Part shown: positions 49,549 through 60,796 of the stretch, one piece after another
Layout of the letters: each line of letters starts with the position of its first letter
Numbering within the stretch: position 1 is the stretch's first letter
NCBI RefSeq assembly: GCF_019649055.1
Contig: NW_026570276.1
Location: 806,001-870,000 of the forward strand
From: Paramacrobiotus metropolitanus
Taxonomy: Eukaryota > Tardigrada > Eutardigrada > Parachela > Macrobiotidae
Length of the DNA stretch: 64,000 bases
Direction of reading: 5' to 3'
Position numbers and translations under genes: made by a program
Notes under the pieces: generated by a model
What the model saw: only the letters and a program-made list of their open reading frames with translations
Databases searched by the model: none
Told to the model about the DNA's origin: nothing

Positions 49549-51860
49549 ATGAGCGTCTACAGAAGTAAGTAGCTAACTACCTTATCGATATTAAGCATAA
49601 ACCGTATGTAATATTGAATTTTGTTCCTGCTCTCGTGACCTTTTACTATTACCACATAGTTTTTACGTAATGAAAAACTACATATTACAGTTGTACGTGG
49701 AAGCATATCACTGAAATACTGCATGCATGACCTTTTAGAGAAAGTACGTAATTTTGATAGTATATACTGTTTGTAATATTGCGTCGCTCTTGGACACTAT
49801 TTAGCAGAGGCCTGGCTGCGTGCGCCTGCTGGTGGTTGATGCCTGGGGACTAACGCCCGGGGTTAGCTATCGGCGGGGGAGCGTAGAAACGCCAACGAAG
49901 CTGAATCTGATCTTTTGAGTGCACAATTAGGGTGGGACAGCACAACTTATAATTATATACATATATGTATGGGTATAAAATATAACAGCATCAACAACAG
50001 CAATATGAAAACAGCAACAGAAGTATTATTTGTAGATGTATAGTATGTCGCTGCATGAAAACTAATAGTATAAACCCCAAGCTGAATCAAATTTAAAAGA
50101 TAAATCTTACAATAATTGTCTATTGATCGAAAACATTTAATAAAAAGTGCCGCAAAAATACAAAATCTCATAAAATTTTTGAAAAAATATAAAGGTGACA
50201 TCTCATAGCGTTTGTCTTTTATTTAAATTTTTTATTTCACTTTTACATGATTTTTCGTATTTCGTACGTTTTTGTTACGAAATATAAAAGATCTATGTAA
50301 AAGTGAAATAAAAAATTTAAGTATAATACATGCGCTATGTGATGTCACCTTTATATTTTTTCAAAAATTTTATAAGATTTTGTATTTTTTTTAGCACTTA
50401 ATATTAAATATTTTTGATCAGTAGACAATTTTTGTAAGATTTTCTTTTAAATCTGATTTTACCTAGGGTTTTCACTATTAGTTTTTATGTACCGACATAC
50501 TATACGTCTACGAATAATATTTTTGTTGCCATTTTGTACTGCTGTTGTTGCCGGTTATATGTTTTTTATACATGCATATACATGTATAAATTTTCATTGT
50601 GTTTTTTGAAGCTTTTTGTACTGACACGGTATTTCAGATGTGGTGAACGGGGTCTGCGATCGCTGGGAGCGTTTGTCTTCTGCTGATAGGCTTGCTAGCG
50701 CTAACGCCTACCGCAACGAAGCCATTGCCATCAAGTATTTCCTAATTGTCGCTTTTTTCCACCTGGACTTAACGGAGGAAGAATTCACTGATCTTTTCGA
50801 AGATCTGGACTACGTACAGGTATGGTTATTTTTCACATGAAAAATGTTTTTTGATAGGATTTGATCAACATTTTTGAATAACCTGTTTGCAATTAGTACG
50901 TGCTGATAAAACGTTTTAAATTAAGCGCTCGAAATATTTTTTAAAGTAACCGTGGGCAGATGGCTAATTAATCAAAATACATGAGATAAACACTGTAACG
51001 TTTTGTAGAACGAAACGTACTGGATCAAGGTGGCTGATCGTCCAAGTCTGTACATGCAGATCTTCGATGTGGAGACCTTTACCGCCAATATGGTGTTCAA
51101 GCTGTACGACGACTGGGAACTGCTGACGCCAACAGAAAGAGTTGCATCTGTCTCCCACTTCCATAACGAGGTTGTTTTGGCCAAAAACTTCCTGATTGTA
51201 GCCTTCTTCTACTTTGAAATGACGGAGACGGAGTTCACGGAGCTCATGGAATCTTTGGATTACGTCCAGGTTAATTTACTATAATAACTTTGTCGGTTTT
51301 ATAAATTTTTACATCTCTGTACGTAGTGTAACATTCATATTATTAGTTTATGTATTTGATCTTATACTAAACAGTTTGGATAAAGATTGATTTTGAGGAA
51401 ACGGTTCGTTCTAATAATTTTGTTAAAACATAAATAATATTTTTAATAGAATGAGGTGTACTTCGTCGAAATGATCGATGCGGCTGCAACCACTCGGTTT
51501 TCCCCTGAGTTGTCTTCCGATTCGGTCGATTCCTCAGAGGATGAAGACTCAGCTTCCGAGTCTGAATCCGAAGAGGAGGAGTCTCAAGAAGAAGAAGATG
51601 AAGGAGAGGTTTCCGGTCTGGGTTCAGATGGTGAGGTGTTGGAGGAAAGTGAAAGTAACGCTAGTTCCGAAGAAGAAACTGATGGGTCGGTGGATGATGA
51701 AGAATACGAGAGCGGGGAAGAAGAAGAAGGGGAATACGAAAATCCATACATCGACTACGAGGCTGTGGAAGTACGATGCAAGGAAGGACGTCCCCACGAT
51801 GATTCGGATGATGATTTGGAGGCTTATGGCCCTGCATTTAAGCGCCCACGTTGCGAATAG
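49549..51860 (+). CDS. Spliced acidic protein with duplicated exon domain, unknown function
   Basis: Four exons: 49549-49564 (five codons and a base, MSVYR), 50638-50819, 51009-51269, 51450-51860; phases 1,0,0; 289 residues. Exons 2 and 3 encode homologous 54-residue domains: WERLSSADRLASANAYRNEA with FLIVAFFHLDLTEEEFTDLF, and WELLTPTERVASVSHFHNEV with FLIVAFFYFEMTETEFTELM. Each is followed by DYVQ-NE.Y. Exon 4 is an acidic Glu/Ser/Asp tail with NLS-like KRPR near the end. Just before that is VRCKE followed by DDSDDDLE, similar in layout to an Rb-binding LxCxE motif with CK2 acidic patch, though Val replaces Leu. A polyadenylation signal AATAAA lies at 52037. Its first intron contains a direct repeat and a foldback element. 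Confidence 0.62.
49795..49915. repeat. Direct repeat, right copy
   Basis: Second copy of the 120-base segment at 47054-47176, inside intron 1 of the gene at 49549-51860. Identity is high in the GCCTGGGGACTAACGCCCGG core. Confidence 0.75.
49940..50600. mobile_element. Large foldback element in an intron
   Basis: Inverted repeat of about 320-base arms centred near 50262. The left arm contains GGTGACATC..ATAGCG and TTTTATTTCACTTTTACAT, the right its reverse complement; the outer ends run TATAC.TATATG(T/C)ATG. AT-rich, no coding sequence. It lies wholly within intron 1 of the gene at 49549-51860. Confidence 0.75.
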
Positions 51861-52036
51861 CTCACCGAATTGTTCTTGCGTTGCATGGAAGTTGCTGGTA
51901 GTATTTTGTAAGCAGTATTAGCAGTGTTATTTTTAGCAGTTTTTTGGTAGCTTTGTTAGTAGAATGTTGCTAAAAAAAATTTTCGAATACTTCTTTATAA
52001 CTCAATAACGTAATTTTGAATACTTCTTTGTTACTC

Positions 52037-52470
52037 AATAAATCATGTTTTTTACATATTTCTGCTTATATCGGAAAAAATGCTTAGCAGTTCCACCTGC
52101 TGTTTTCGCTGAACAATCAACGAGACTCACAAGGCCAGCTTTTTATTAACCATTAAAATCGATAAAGAAAATCACTTATGACATCATCACGAAATTAGAT
52201 GATTAACAATGCCCTCAGTACCGTTTCAACTTTAAGCCAATCAGATCGCTTGAATGTGCAAAAAAAAGGCGGAGTCCGTAATTATTTTTGACCAATACAA
52301 ACCGAACAAGAAAGAGGAGGGGTAAACACCTTTTTTCACCAATGTCGTGTACTTAGGAGGCGTACCGTGTTGTATATTTTAGCCAATAAGAGCATCTCTG
52401 TTTGAAGTGCATATTCGTAGGTAAAAATAAACGGTATATAAATGAGACGCCTCACAGTATTTTTCTCAGT
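52037..52470 (+). promoter_or_regulatory. DNA polymerase promoter with four CCAAT boxes and TATA
   Basis: CCAAT occurs at 52237, 52292, 52339 and 52383, spaced 44-55 bases, then TATATAAA at 52435-52442 and a TCAGT initiator at 52466-52470, about 33 bases further. The ATG of the polymerase is at 52479, so the leader would be very short. Confidence 0.6.
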
Positions 52471-52478
52471 TGATTAAA

Positions 52479-55400
52479 ATGGCTGCAGAAGTCGAACCGC
52501 TGCCCGATCTGACGGGTCTGTTCAAGCTTGTAAAGGATAGCGAGCGTAGTATCAAGAAGTTTAATAGTACAGAACAGCGATACAGTGTGGAGATTGCATC
52601 TCTACCGAGACTATTTTCCCGTGATGAGACGATGAGTATTATGCCGGAGATTTTGCGATGTATCATGGATCTCTGCTTGCAAGATTTCAATGATTCCGAT
52701 CGTGTTATTGTTTCTCTAGATTCATCAGAACTCGATCGCGCTATTTATCTTTCTATGCGTAAATTGTCTGATTTTAACATTCAAAGTTTTCTGCATCGCA
52801 TCGAACTATTAAATTCACAAAAAAAGTTAGTCGTGGACGAGTCTTTTAGCATTCGGATTTTCCGCACGCCCACGCCAAGCGGGGGTAAGTGGAAACGTAA
52901 ACACCAACATGTTGCCCGAGACAATAAACGTTTTTTAAAATCACTTGTCACAGTACATGTAGGTCATGACCTTTGTTTAGCAGCTGCACTTTATCTTGGT
53001 AAGTTTCGGTTAACGCATGATACGTCAGGAGTTCATGTTAACCAGTGGAAAAATCTAATTCGTGCAGATCGCAAGCGAAAGCTAGAACAAAGGGCGTGTG
53101 AAATATTGCTGGAGTGTGATTTACCTTTTGACCATCAGTGTGACTTGGACGATCTGGTCACTATGCAGGAAAATGCTTTTCCCGCATTCCAAATTAAAGT
53201 CATATCGGCCGATCACGGAAACATGGTTATTGCACGCGTACCCGAGCGGAAAGCGGCTGGAATGAAATGTATTTATTTGTTATTAGACGATAAACACTTT
53301 GACTTAATTACAACACCTAGTGGTTTTCACTGTTCCAGCTACTTTTGTGAAGAATGCGACCGCCCTTACGCGTCAAAAGAGCGTCACAGATGTGGAGGTA
53401 AATGCCGGCTTTGCTATCGTTACATCAGTGAATGTCTACCAACAGCCCCGATGAGGTGTGGAGACTGCTCACGCAACTTTAATAACGCAGAATGCTTTGA
53501 AATTCATAAAAAAATTAGGAATAATGGTAAAAATTATTGCCAGCAGTTATTTGTGTGTAAGTTATGCGGGGTCTTTGTGTCACTGCTGCCGAGACCAAAC
53601 GCGAAGCACAAGTGCGGGGAAATGTTTTGCCGGGTCTGCAACGGCTATTTTCAACAAGATTCTCACAAATGCTTTCTTCAACCCTTACCCAAACCCGACC
53701 TGTCCAAGAAGTCGCCCTTCATTTTTTTCGATTACGAAACATACAACGACCCAGTTTTGGGTCACCAGCCAGCCTGTATTGTCGCACAGTATGAAGATGG
53801 TACGGAGTTTCGCTTTCCTAAGGACGGAGAACCTATGCGTACCAGCGTGGGGACAGAGTTTGGAGAATGGTTATTTTCTGAACAGCATCGAGGTTTCACC
53901 ATAGTAGCACACAACTTTCGTGGCTACGATGGACACTTTGTACTCAAACACCTTCTAGACAACAAGCTCAAAGGCGTTCAAGTTATTAAACGTGGGTCTC
54001 AACTCCTTGAACTGAAGTACCGTTCGCTAAAAATTCGTTCCCGAGACACGCTGAATTTCCTCCCAATGAGGCTGTCGAATATGCCAAAGGCAGTTGGATT
54101 ATCTCTGGAAATTAAAAAGGTGATTTCCCGCACAAGTTTAACCAACCTGGAAATTGGGACAAAATACATACCTGGCCACCACCGGAAATGTATATGATTG
54201 AGGGAATGAAATTTAATGAACGACTGGAGTTCCTTAAATGGCACGCCGAGGCTAAAGCTGCAAGCAATAATATTTTTGACTTTCGCAAAGAGATAATTGC
54301 ATACTGTTCTAACGACGTTACCGTTTTACGCAAATGCGCAATAAAGTTCATGCACGATTACGAAACGTTAACTTCAATCAATCCACTGGACAGTGTTACG
54401 ATGCCGGCTGCCTGCTACCGCTTCTTCCGTACCTTTCTTCTTCCACCCAACAAGATTGCTATTTTATCAACGCACGGACCTCATCAGAATCGGCGCACAA
54501 GCGTTCAGGCAACCCAGTGGTTGGAGTGGGAAAATTTTACGGGCTCCGGTAGGATTCAGCACGGGCGAAACGGAAAGGAGGTCAAGCTTGGACGATATTT
54601 CGTGGATGGAATGGATAATATGACAAGGACAGTTTACGAATATAACGGTTGTGTTTTCCATGGACACCCTAAGTGTACGGATGTGGACGATTTGGTACCG
54701 TACTCGAAGAAGACTATGCGACAAGCCTTTGAAGAATTTGAAGATCGTGTGGAATACATTCAAAATCTTGGATATAGTGTTACGGTGATGTGGTCTTGCG
54801 AGTGGTTGCAAAAGCGCTTAGACCCTGTTATTGACCAGTTCGTATCATCGCAAAATTATCGCGAGCCACTTAATCCTAGAGCGGCCTTTAAAGGTGGTCG
54901 CACTAATGCAAGTCGTCTGCACTACAGCGTAAAAAACGATGAGAAGATTTTGCATTATGATGTCGTAAGCTTGTACCCATGTGTCAACAAAAAGAAGGAA
55001 TACCCGGTAGGTCATCCTGAAATTATTTTATCGAATTTTTCTGATGTTCGACAGTATTACGGTTTAGTGTATTGCAAAGTTTTGCCGCCGGATGAGTGTC
55101 TGTTTCCGGTACTACCTAGCACAATTAAAGGTAAACTGATTTTTACATTGTGCCGAGCTTGTGCTACTGCCAAGGCGACTACATTCTGTAAGCACAGCGA
55201 TGAAGAACGTTGCTTAGAGGGTGTGTGGGTAACTGTTGAACTGCACCACGCCCTGGATGTGGGTTACAAGGTCATAACCGTATATGAGGTATGGCACTGG
55301 GATACCAAAGAAGCCGGGCTGTTTGCCAAATATATGGACCTCTTTTTGAAGGTCAAAATGGAAGCTAGCGGTTGGCCAAATTGGTGCAACACACCGGAAA

Positions 55401-56254
55401 AGCGTGCGGCCTTTGTCCAGCTTGTCAAGGAGCGAGAAGGTATTGATTTGGACCCGGATGCCATGAACTTTGACGCTGGTCAAAAAACCGCGGCCAAGGT
55501 CGCTTTAAATGGTTTGTGGGGAAAAACAGCCCAAAAAGATGATGACTGCAGTACGGAATTCGTACACAATCCAAAGAGGTACGTCGATCTGTGTCGGTCT
55601 AAAGCTGTTGAAATTCATGATGTATTTGCGGTGAACGAAGAATGTCTAATGGTCACGCATGCAAAAGCCGACGAGTATAACGAAGGAAATAACACTACGA
55701 ACGTAGCTATTGCTGCCTTCACTACAGCCCACGCCAGACTTATTCTACTGGCCCTCATGGAAAAGTTGGGCGAGCGCTTGCTTTACTTCGACACTGATTC
55801 GGTAATTTTTGTGCAGCGCCCAGGCGATTGGCTGCCAGAAACAGGTAGTGTATTAGGGGATTGGGACAATCAGCTGGAAGCAGGTGAGAGTCATATCGTG
55901 GAATTTGTTTCTTGTGGTCCAAAGGTCTACAGCTACAAAACGGACACTGGACGAACGGAGCTGAAAGTCAAAGGAATGATGCAGAATGGATTTTCCGAAA
56001 ATATTTTGGACTGGGATGAAATTACCGAAACCTTCAAGAGATCTGGTCGAACACTGGATTTCGACCAATTAAAGCGCATCCTTGACGGCACCGACCCACA
56101 CGTGCAGATTCTGTACCCGGAATTTATTCGACGCAACGCAAAGACGCAGGAAATTTGTACAGTGAAGTTGTTTAAAAAATTACAGTTGGTGTACGACAAA
56201 CGTATGCTGTTCCCTGACTTTACTACGTTACCGTTTGGAACAAAACGTAACTAA
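52479..56254 (+). CDS. polB: Protein-primed DNA polymerase B (one frame break)
   Basis: Replicative polymerase with 3'-5' exonuclease, about 1,260 codons. The N-terminal third is followed by a cysteine/histidine-rich region (53330-53680; CEECDRPYASKERHRCGGKC and further CxxC pairs). Exonuclease motifs: FFDYETYNDP (near 53730), VAHNFRGYDGHFVLKHL (near 53910), YCSNDVTVL (near 54303). Polymerase motifs: DVVSLYP (near 54958), KVALNGLWGK (near 55498), YFDTDSVIF (near 55788). ATG at 52479 follows a TATA/initiator promoter. The frame shifts by one base in the A run at 54114-54118, between Exo II and Exo III; the second frame (to 56254) is open. No canonical slippery heptamer is present. Group assignment to adintovirus/Polinton polymerases is firm. 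Confidence 0.92.
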
Positions 56255-56348
56255 GCTGAAATGTTTGCTTTTTGGTGGGCAGTATCTCTTATTTTTGTGT
56301 TTTATAGAATGAAAAAAAAAGGCTGAAATGCCATAATTTTTAACAGCA

Positions 56349-57149
56349 TTAACTTGAAAGACTTGTGTTCAAGTTGAAGTTGTTGGGAATCATGTGAACA
56401 GCTTTGTTTAGAGGCGGCGGCGGCGGGGGTGTTTGGGCACTCACCGGCAGGGCCGGTGAGTGACCAAACACCGATCCATTACTGAATTCGGCATCACTCA
56501 TCATCAAGTTCAAGACATGTTTAGTGATCTCATTGGATTGAGTCAGGTTAGTTTTTCGGGAAACATGATTGCATATCTCAAGAACATTGAATATTAGTAG
56601 TACGGAGATCATAAGACCCCAGAAGATAAGTGTTGCTATTTTTTGGGGTCTATCCATTTTTATTAGTTGCCTTATAAAATTATCGTCTCGTAGCGCAGTG
56701 TGCAGGTTAAAGTACTTGTTTATAAATTTTCGAATAAATTTGTCATTCACGCCTTTATGCTTGGTTAAGGCGGACATAACATCTTCATAGGAATACCCTC
56801 GACAACGTAGAAGTACGTAAAACATACAGTACTGACCACAGACTGTAGAATCTATGCTTTGTCGCATCGTATTTGACATGGTAATGTAGTCTTGACCTAT
56901 CCAGTCTTTGATGTGTGGAGAATACTCTGCTGGGTTTCGTCCAAACGAGTCAAAGGCTTCCACTGTACCGGGTTTAGTGCAGTAAAATGCGACCCAGTGC
57001 TCTCCCGAGGCAGTGCTAGGTTGCGTATTCACGATGTAGGCACCCGGAAATTCTTTGTCAGGAATTTTATCACAAGGAAAGACTCCAACAAAAATATCAC
57101 GAACTATTGGATCCCTTCTAAGGGCATTGTCGATTTCTATACTGTTCAT
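56349..57149 (-). CDS. Adenain-like cysteine protease with membrane-spanning C-terminal extension
   Basis: Maturation protease of the virion, 266 codons, intact. His in GEHWVAFY, acidic residue in EAFDSFGRNP, Gln/Cys region in DSTVCGQYCMFYVLLRC: the adenovirus-type H-D-C arrangement. After the protease domain (about residue 165) the protein continues with a predicted membrane helix (IATLIFWGLMISVLLIFNVL) and a tail containing PPPPPP. The usual protease of this group ends near 200 residues, so this looks like a fusion with a small membrane protein. Its ATG overlaps the stop of the capsid gene (ATGA, 57146-57149). Confidence 0.85.
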   Translation of the reverse strand: MNSIEIDNALRRDPIVRDIFVGVFPCDKIPDKEFPGAYIVNTQPSTASGEHWVAFYCTKPGTVEAFDSFGRNPAEYSPHIKDWIGQDYITMSNTMRQSIDSTVCGQYCMFYVLLRCRGYSYEDVMSALTKHKGVNDKFIRKFINKYFNLHTALRDDNFIRQLIKMDRPQKIATLIFWGLMISVLLIFNVLEICNHVSRKTNLTQSNEITKHVLNLMMSDAEFSNGSVFGHSPALPVSAQTPPPPPPLNKAVHMIPNNFNLNTSLSS

Positions 57150-58491
57150 GGAGCAAAATCAAACAAAACCTGTCTGTTGTTATTTATTTCGATAACGTTG
57201 TCAAAGACTAACATTGCAACACACACCACTCCTTCCTTTAAAGCTTTGGCAAATTTAAAATTAATGTTAAGATTGCCTTGCCTAATTAGAGAAAGAGCCC
57301 CGCGGCCAGTATGTCCGCGAGTGAAGTCAAAGCCGTAAATACAAAAGCCACCAGCATTATAATCCGAACGATCAAAGGGTAGCTCGCCCGGACCTTCTCC
57401 TAAACGCTCCAGTGTGTCTAAAAGTCCTTCGTAGGCCTCGGCTGTGGCCCCGTTTTCATAATCTAAATTGTATCCTCGAGTGGGAAACAGCTGGCCGTCG
57501 ATCTCGGCATGGACATAAGACAGGTTAAAATGATCGAAATTAAAGGGAGTTGACTTGTATTCCCCAGCAAAGAACGACTGGGTGATAGGGCTAGGAACAT
57601 TACCTTTGGGAGCTGTCCAATCACGATATTCGCCCACACGTGTTGTTGCTGACCAGATATCAGAGTACACTGCCGCATCGCAACGCGTTCAACGTGATAT
57701 TTTGCATTATTGCCAACCAGTTGCTTTGTCATTGCGGCAAGATAATCCGGAGCTGGTTCGTATTTGCGTATACGCAATCGGGGATTCCGAATCGCTACAA
57801 CTTTAGGTGCTGCCAGGTCGCTATCGGCAATAAACGCTAGATTCTTTCGGTTACGAATCAGTTTGATGCTTAACTCTACGCCTGGTATAAGTGGGCGATC
57901 CTGCTGAAACAAGTCGCAGTGCAACTTGCCTGACAACTGGAGTGGCTTCAATGTTTGTATCCACTTTCGCCTTTTTTCAGCACCTTCACTATGGAAAGAT
58001 GATTTTCCGTCTACTTTCTCTGTGAAAATCGGATCTTTGGACATTTCAGTGTCCATAGCGAACCCACCCAGACTTAGTTGGGTTAGCTGCGCTTGTTTTG
58101 TATAACCCAAAAGGCTCTCCAAATAAGCGCGAATGTGATACATCGAGCTACTGTCCGATATACTGCGACCGCCTAGAGTAACACTAACTTGCTCGAAAAG
58201 ACTGTGTACAATGTTGTTAATAGGGGCCAAACAGTCGCTATCCGTTGGTATGGTTCCAGCTGCATTAGTAACGTGAAGATCGCACGTAAATCGAATATCG
58301 GCTAAGCTAACCAATTCCGACTGACATGGAGCTACAGTAAATGAAAAATCATTGGATTCGTCGGTCGTGGCTTGTGAGGGCCCCAAATAATAATCTCTGG
58401 TATTCCATCGTTCCGTTAGTGTTGAAGGTAAGTAGAATAAGTGACTCTCTAACAACATTGATGGCTCTGAGCCGTTTTCTATAAGCGCCAT
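57146..58491 (-). CDS. Major capsid protein, double jelly-roll (one frame break)
   Basis: About 450 codons from ATG 58491. N-terminal part: HLFYLPSTLTERWNTRDYY, VSLADIRFTCDL and INNIVHSLFEQVSVTLGGR, then SMYHIRAYLESLLGY. C-terminal part: GQLPKV, STPFNFDHFNLSYVHAEIDG, NLDYENG, GFCIYGFDFTRG and LNINFKFAKAL. These phrases match hexon-like capsid proteins of Polintons/adintoviruses. The frame shifts by one base between about 57580 and 57600. The gene starts two bases after the stop of the pVI-like gene and overlaps the protease start. Confidence 0.88.
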
Positions 58492-58493
58492 TG

Positions 58494-58864
58494 CTACAGT
58501 TTGTCTTTTATCGCGTCAATTGCTCGTTGCTTCTTACTAATGCTGACTATTTTTTTCTTTCGTCCCTTAATGCCTGAGCCGCTTTGTTGACGTATTTTTT
58601 CACTGACGTGCTCGACAGCTTTATCGATGGCTGATTCTACCGCTTTCGAGGCAAATGTCTTCATGTGTGGTTGGGCGGTAGCAATCATGTTGTTGATGTG
58701 AGGTGCAGCCTTACTAAACAACCCCGCGCAAATCCTATGATGCGACCCCAAAAGCTGCCACCCGTCATTGGTGCACCGCGGTAAACGGGCATTCCGTAAC
58801 CGTGCTGACGATTGAATATTTGAATGTAGCGAGATTCATCGAATTTAAGTTCTTGGAGTACCAT
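58494..58864 (-). CDS. pVI-like minor virion protein (one frame break)
   Basis: Starts at ATG 58864 with VLQELKFDESRYIQIF, then GYGMPVYRGAPMTGG.FWGR. The frame changes at the G run 58722-58725. The C-terminal part has an amphipathic helix (HMKTFASKAVESAIDKAVEH) and a basic end (IKGRKKKIVSISKKQ). A Gly-rich start plus amphipathic helix and basic tail is characteristic of the pVI-type membrane-active or cement protein of adeno-like viruses. Its position between penton and capsid genes is consistent. Confidence 0.6.
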
Positions 58865-58866
58865 TT

Positions 58867-59609
58867 TTAGTGTTTTTTCAGTCGGAAGTGTAGTTTGATT
58901 ATTGCAGTACCTGGATGGAAAAACACTTCATTACCTAAATCATCGCATACTTTAATTTCAACTGTTTGGAACGTATGACGGGCTATAGGTACGTAGTGAG
59001 GGCTTTCAAAACGGATGCACGTTTCTTCAAACGAGCTCGCTTGCGTTGATATCGTGCGCAACAAAGGAACCATAGCATCCCCCACTAGACCGTATTCAAT
59101 GATGTCACAGTAGACGTGTACAATGCGATTATGTTTCCCCGGGTGGAGGACATAAGTAGGGCTATCACTGCCCGTATAACTGTAGTCTTGCAGCAAACCT
59201 AAAGCACGGGTATACTCTGCACCGTGGAACGTCAGGGTGGTGTCTGGTCTGATACTTAGTTCAGAGGAGTTACCACTGACTACGATATGACCATATAAAA
59301 CTGGTTCATCATCCGTCGCGCCATCACGCAAAAGCACATTAACAGCGTGTATTAACCGGTTTTCGTCCGGATATGCTTTTTCACTTAAAAAACGAGTCTC
59401 CCGAGTGGGATAATTAGTTCGCGCAATACCAACCACTAAGCCGCTATTAAATTTTAACTGCATAGGAGGAAGTATTAATTCTGATAACGCAACTTCCCAG
59501 GTACCGTCCAGATCCACTGCCCTGGCTAATAAAGTTGTGAAATGTCCGGGACAGTTTTTGGATACAAATCACGAGACGCCGAAGATGGCAGTGTCAAGTA
59601 AAAACTCAT
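58867..59609 (-). CDS. Penton/minor capsid protein, single jelly-roll (one frame break)
   Basis: Vertex protein, about 247 codons. ATG at 59609 overlaps the integrase stop (ATGA). The N-terminal SFYLTLPSSASRDLYP is in one frame; a shift at the T run 59554-59558 (plus strand) moves to the frame holding DLDGTWEVALSELILPP, VYCDIIEYGLVGDAMVPLLR, SPHYVPIARHTFQTVEI and IIKLHFRLKKH. The family is clear from the W-E-V-A-L start and the VGDAMVPLLR block. Confidence 0.85.
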
Positions 59610-60661
59610 TTTAATTCGTTTGCGTTTTCCCAAGAGTCATACGCGGGGCCGTAGCCATACCAACGTACCAGATATTGTTTTTTACCCTTGTGTGTGCGCT
59701 CCCTTAATATCCTAGAAATGCGATGGTATGGCCTCTCAGTCATTACAAATTTTGACAGTTCGGAAGCATAGAAGTGTCCGTCGATTGCTTCACCAGCTAG
59801 GTCTTCGATAGCATACAAAAAATGGCTTTTATGTTTTAAAACTCTGACTACTTTAAAAATTTCTTCCGTGTAATTTGTTTCGTAACCTTTTTCGAACGTG
59901 TTTTTCTTTTGGCAATTCGCACATGGTCGCCAGCTGTAAATGCGGGCCCCTTTGATTTCTTTTGTTCGCTGAGCATACGTTCAAGGATAGAGTTGCTCTC
60001 GTTTACTCCAACGTTTTCTGGAGCATAACCGGTTGAAGAATGCACAGTGCTATTATACCCTTGCATTATCTGTGGCAAAACGTCTATGTATCGATATGTG
60101 TTTTTTCAGTCATGTATACGTACATACGGTTTTTAATGGTACGGTTGAGTCGTTCTACCATTGCGCATTTTACATCATCATTTCGAGTAGTAAAAAAGGT
60201 TACATTACATTCTTTAAAAAATGCACGCATTTCTCTTCCAACAAATTCTTTACCGTTATCACTTTGACAGCGCAGTGGCGGACTGCATTGTTTGTAAATT
60301 GTGCTGAGCGCTGCAGCAATTTCTGGCGGCTTTTTTGACTTCACTGGCTCCGCCCAACCATATCTGGAGAAACAATCAACACACGTCAGCACGTAATTAA
60401 AACCATCGTTTTCTTTACGAAACTTTTGCATATCCATCAAGTCAATTTGGTGTTGGTCTCCTACATTTACTGATATAATTTTTCTTCGTTTAAACTTTGA
60501 GCGGTATGCTTTATGTTGTGTATACGCGTCCTTAGACTGTAAGTATTGTTCAACTTGCTGACGTGTATAATTATGTTTTGAGCTTCTTTAAACAGACGCT
60601 CAACTCCTCCAAGGCTACCGGGGTTCCCGGCATCCAGGTAAATTTCATCTAGTGTTACCAT
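59606..60661 (-). CDS. DDE integrase with C-terminal chromodomain (three frame breaks)
   Basis: Retroviral-type integrase used by Polintons for insertion. Start at 60661 (VTLDEIYLDAGNPGSLGG). The catalytic core has the first Asp in QHQIDLMDMQ, the second in CQSDNGKEFVG and the Glu in CAMVERLNRTIKNRM. The chromodomain at the C-terminus reads RTHKGKKQYLVRWYGYG and SWENANEL. Frame changes at about 60576-60579, 60101-60106 and 59901-59905, all in T runs on the plus strand (A runs in the gene). With three breaks it would not make one protein as written. Confidence 0.88.
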
Positions 60662-60796
60662 TTTAAGCAAAGTTTAACCACCCTCCAGTTTGTGTTGTAC
60701 GCTGTTTTTTTACGTGGTGGCCCGTAGAACTTTGTTGGGGCTCTAGCGATTCTCCGCCTATATGTGTTGGTTTCTTGTTCTTCATCCTTTTGCTAC

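Noticed and set aside
54108-54122. Programmed -1 frameshift in the polymerase
   Set aside because: The local sequence ATTAAAAAGG lacks a canonical slippery heptamer in the right phase, and many neighbouring genes have similar one-base shifts in runs.
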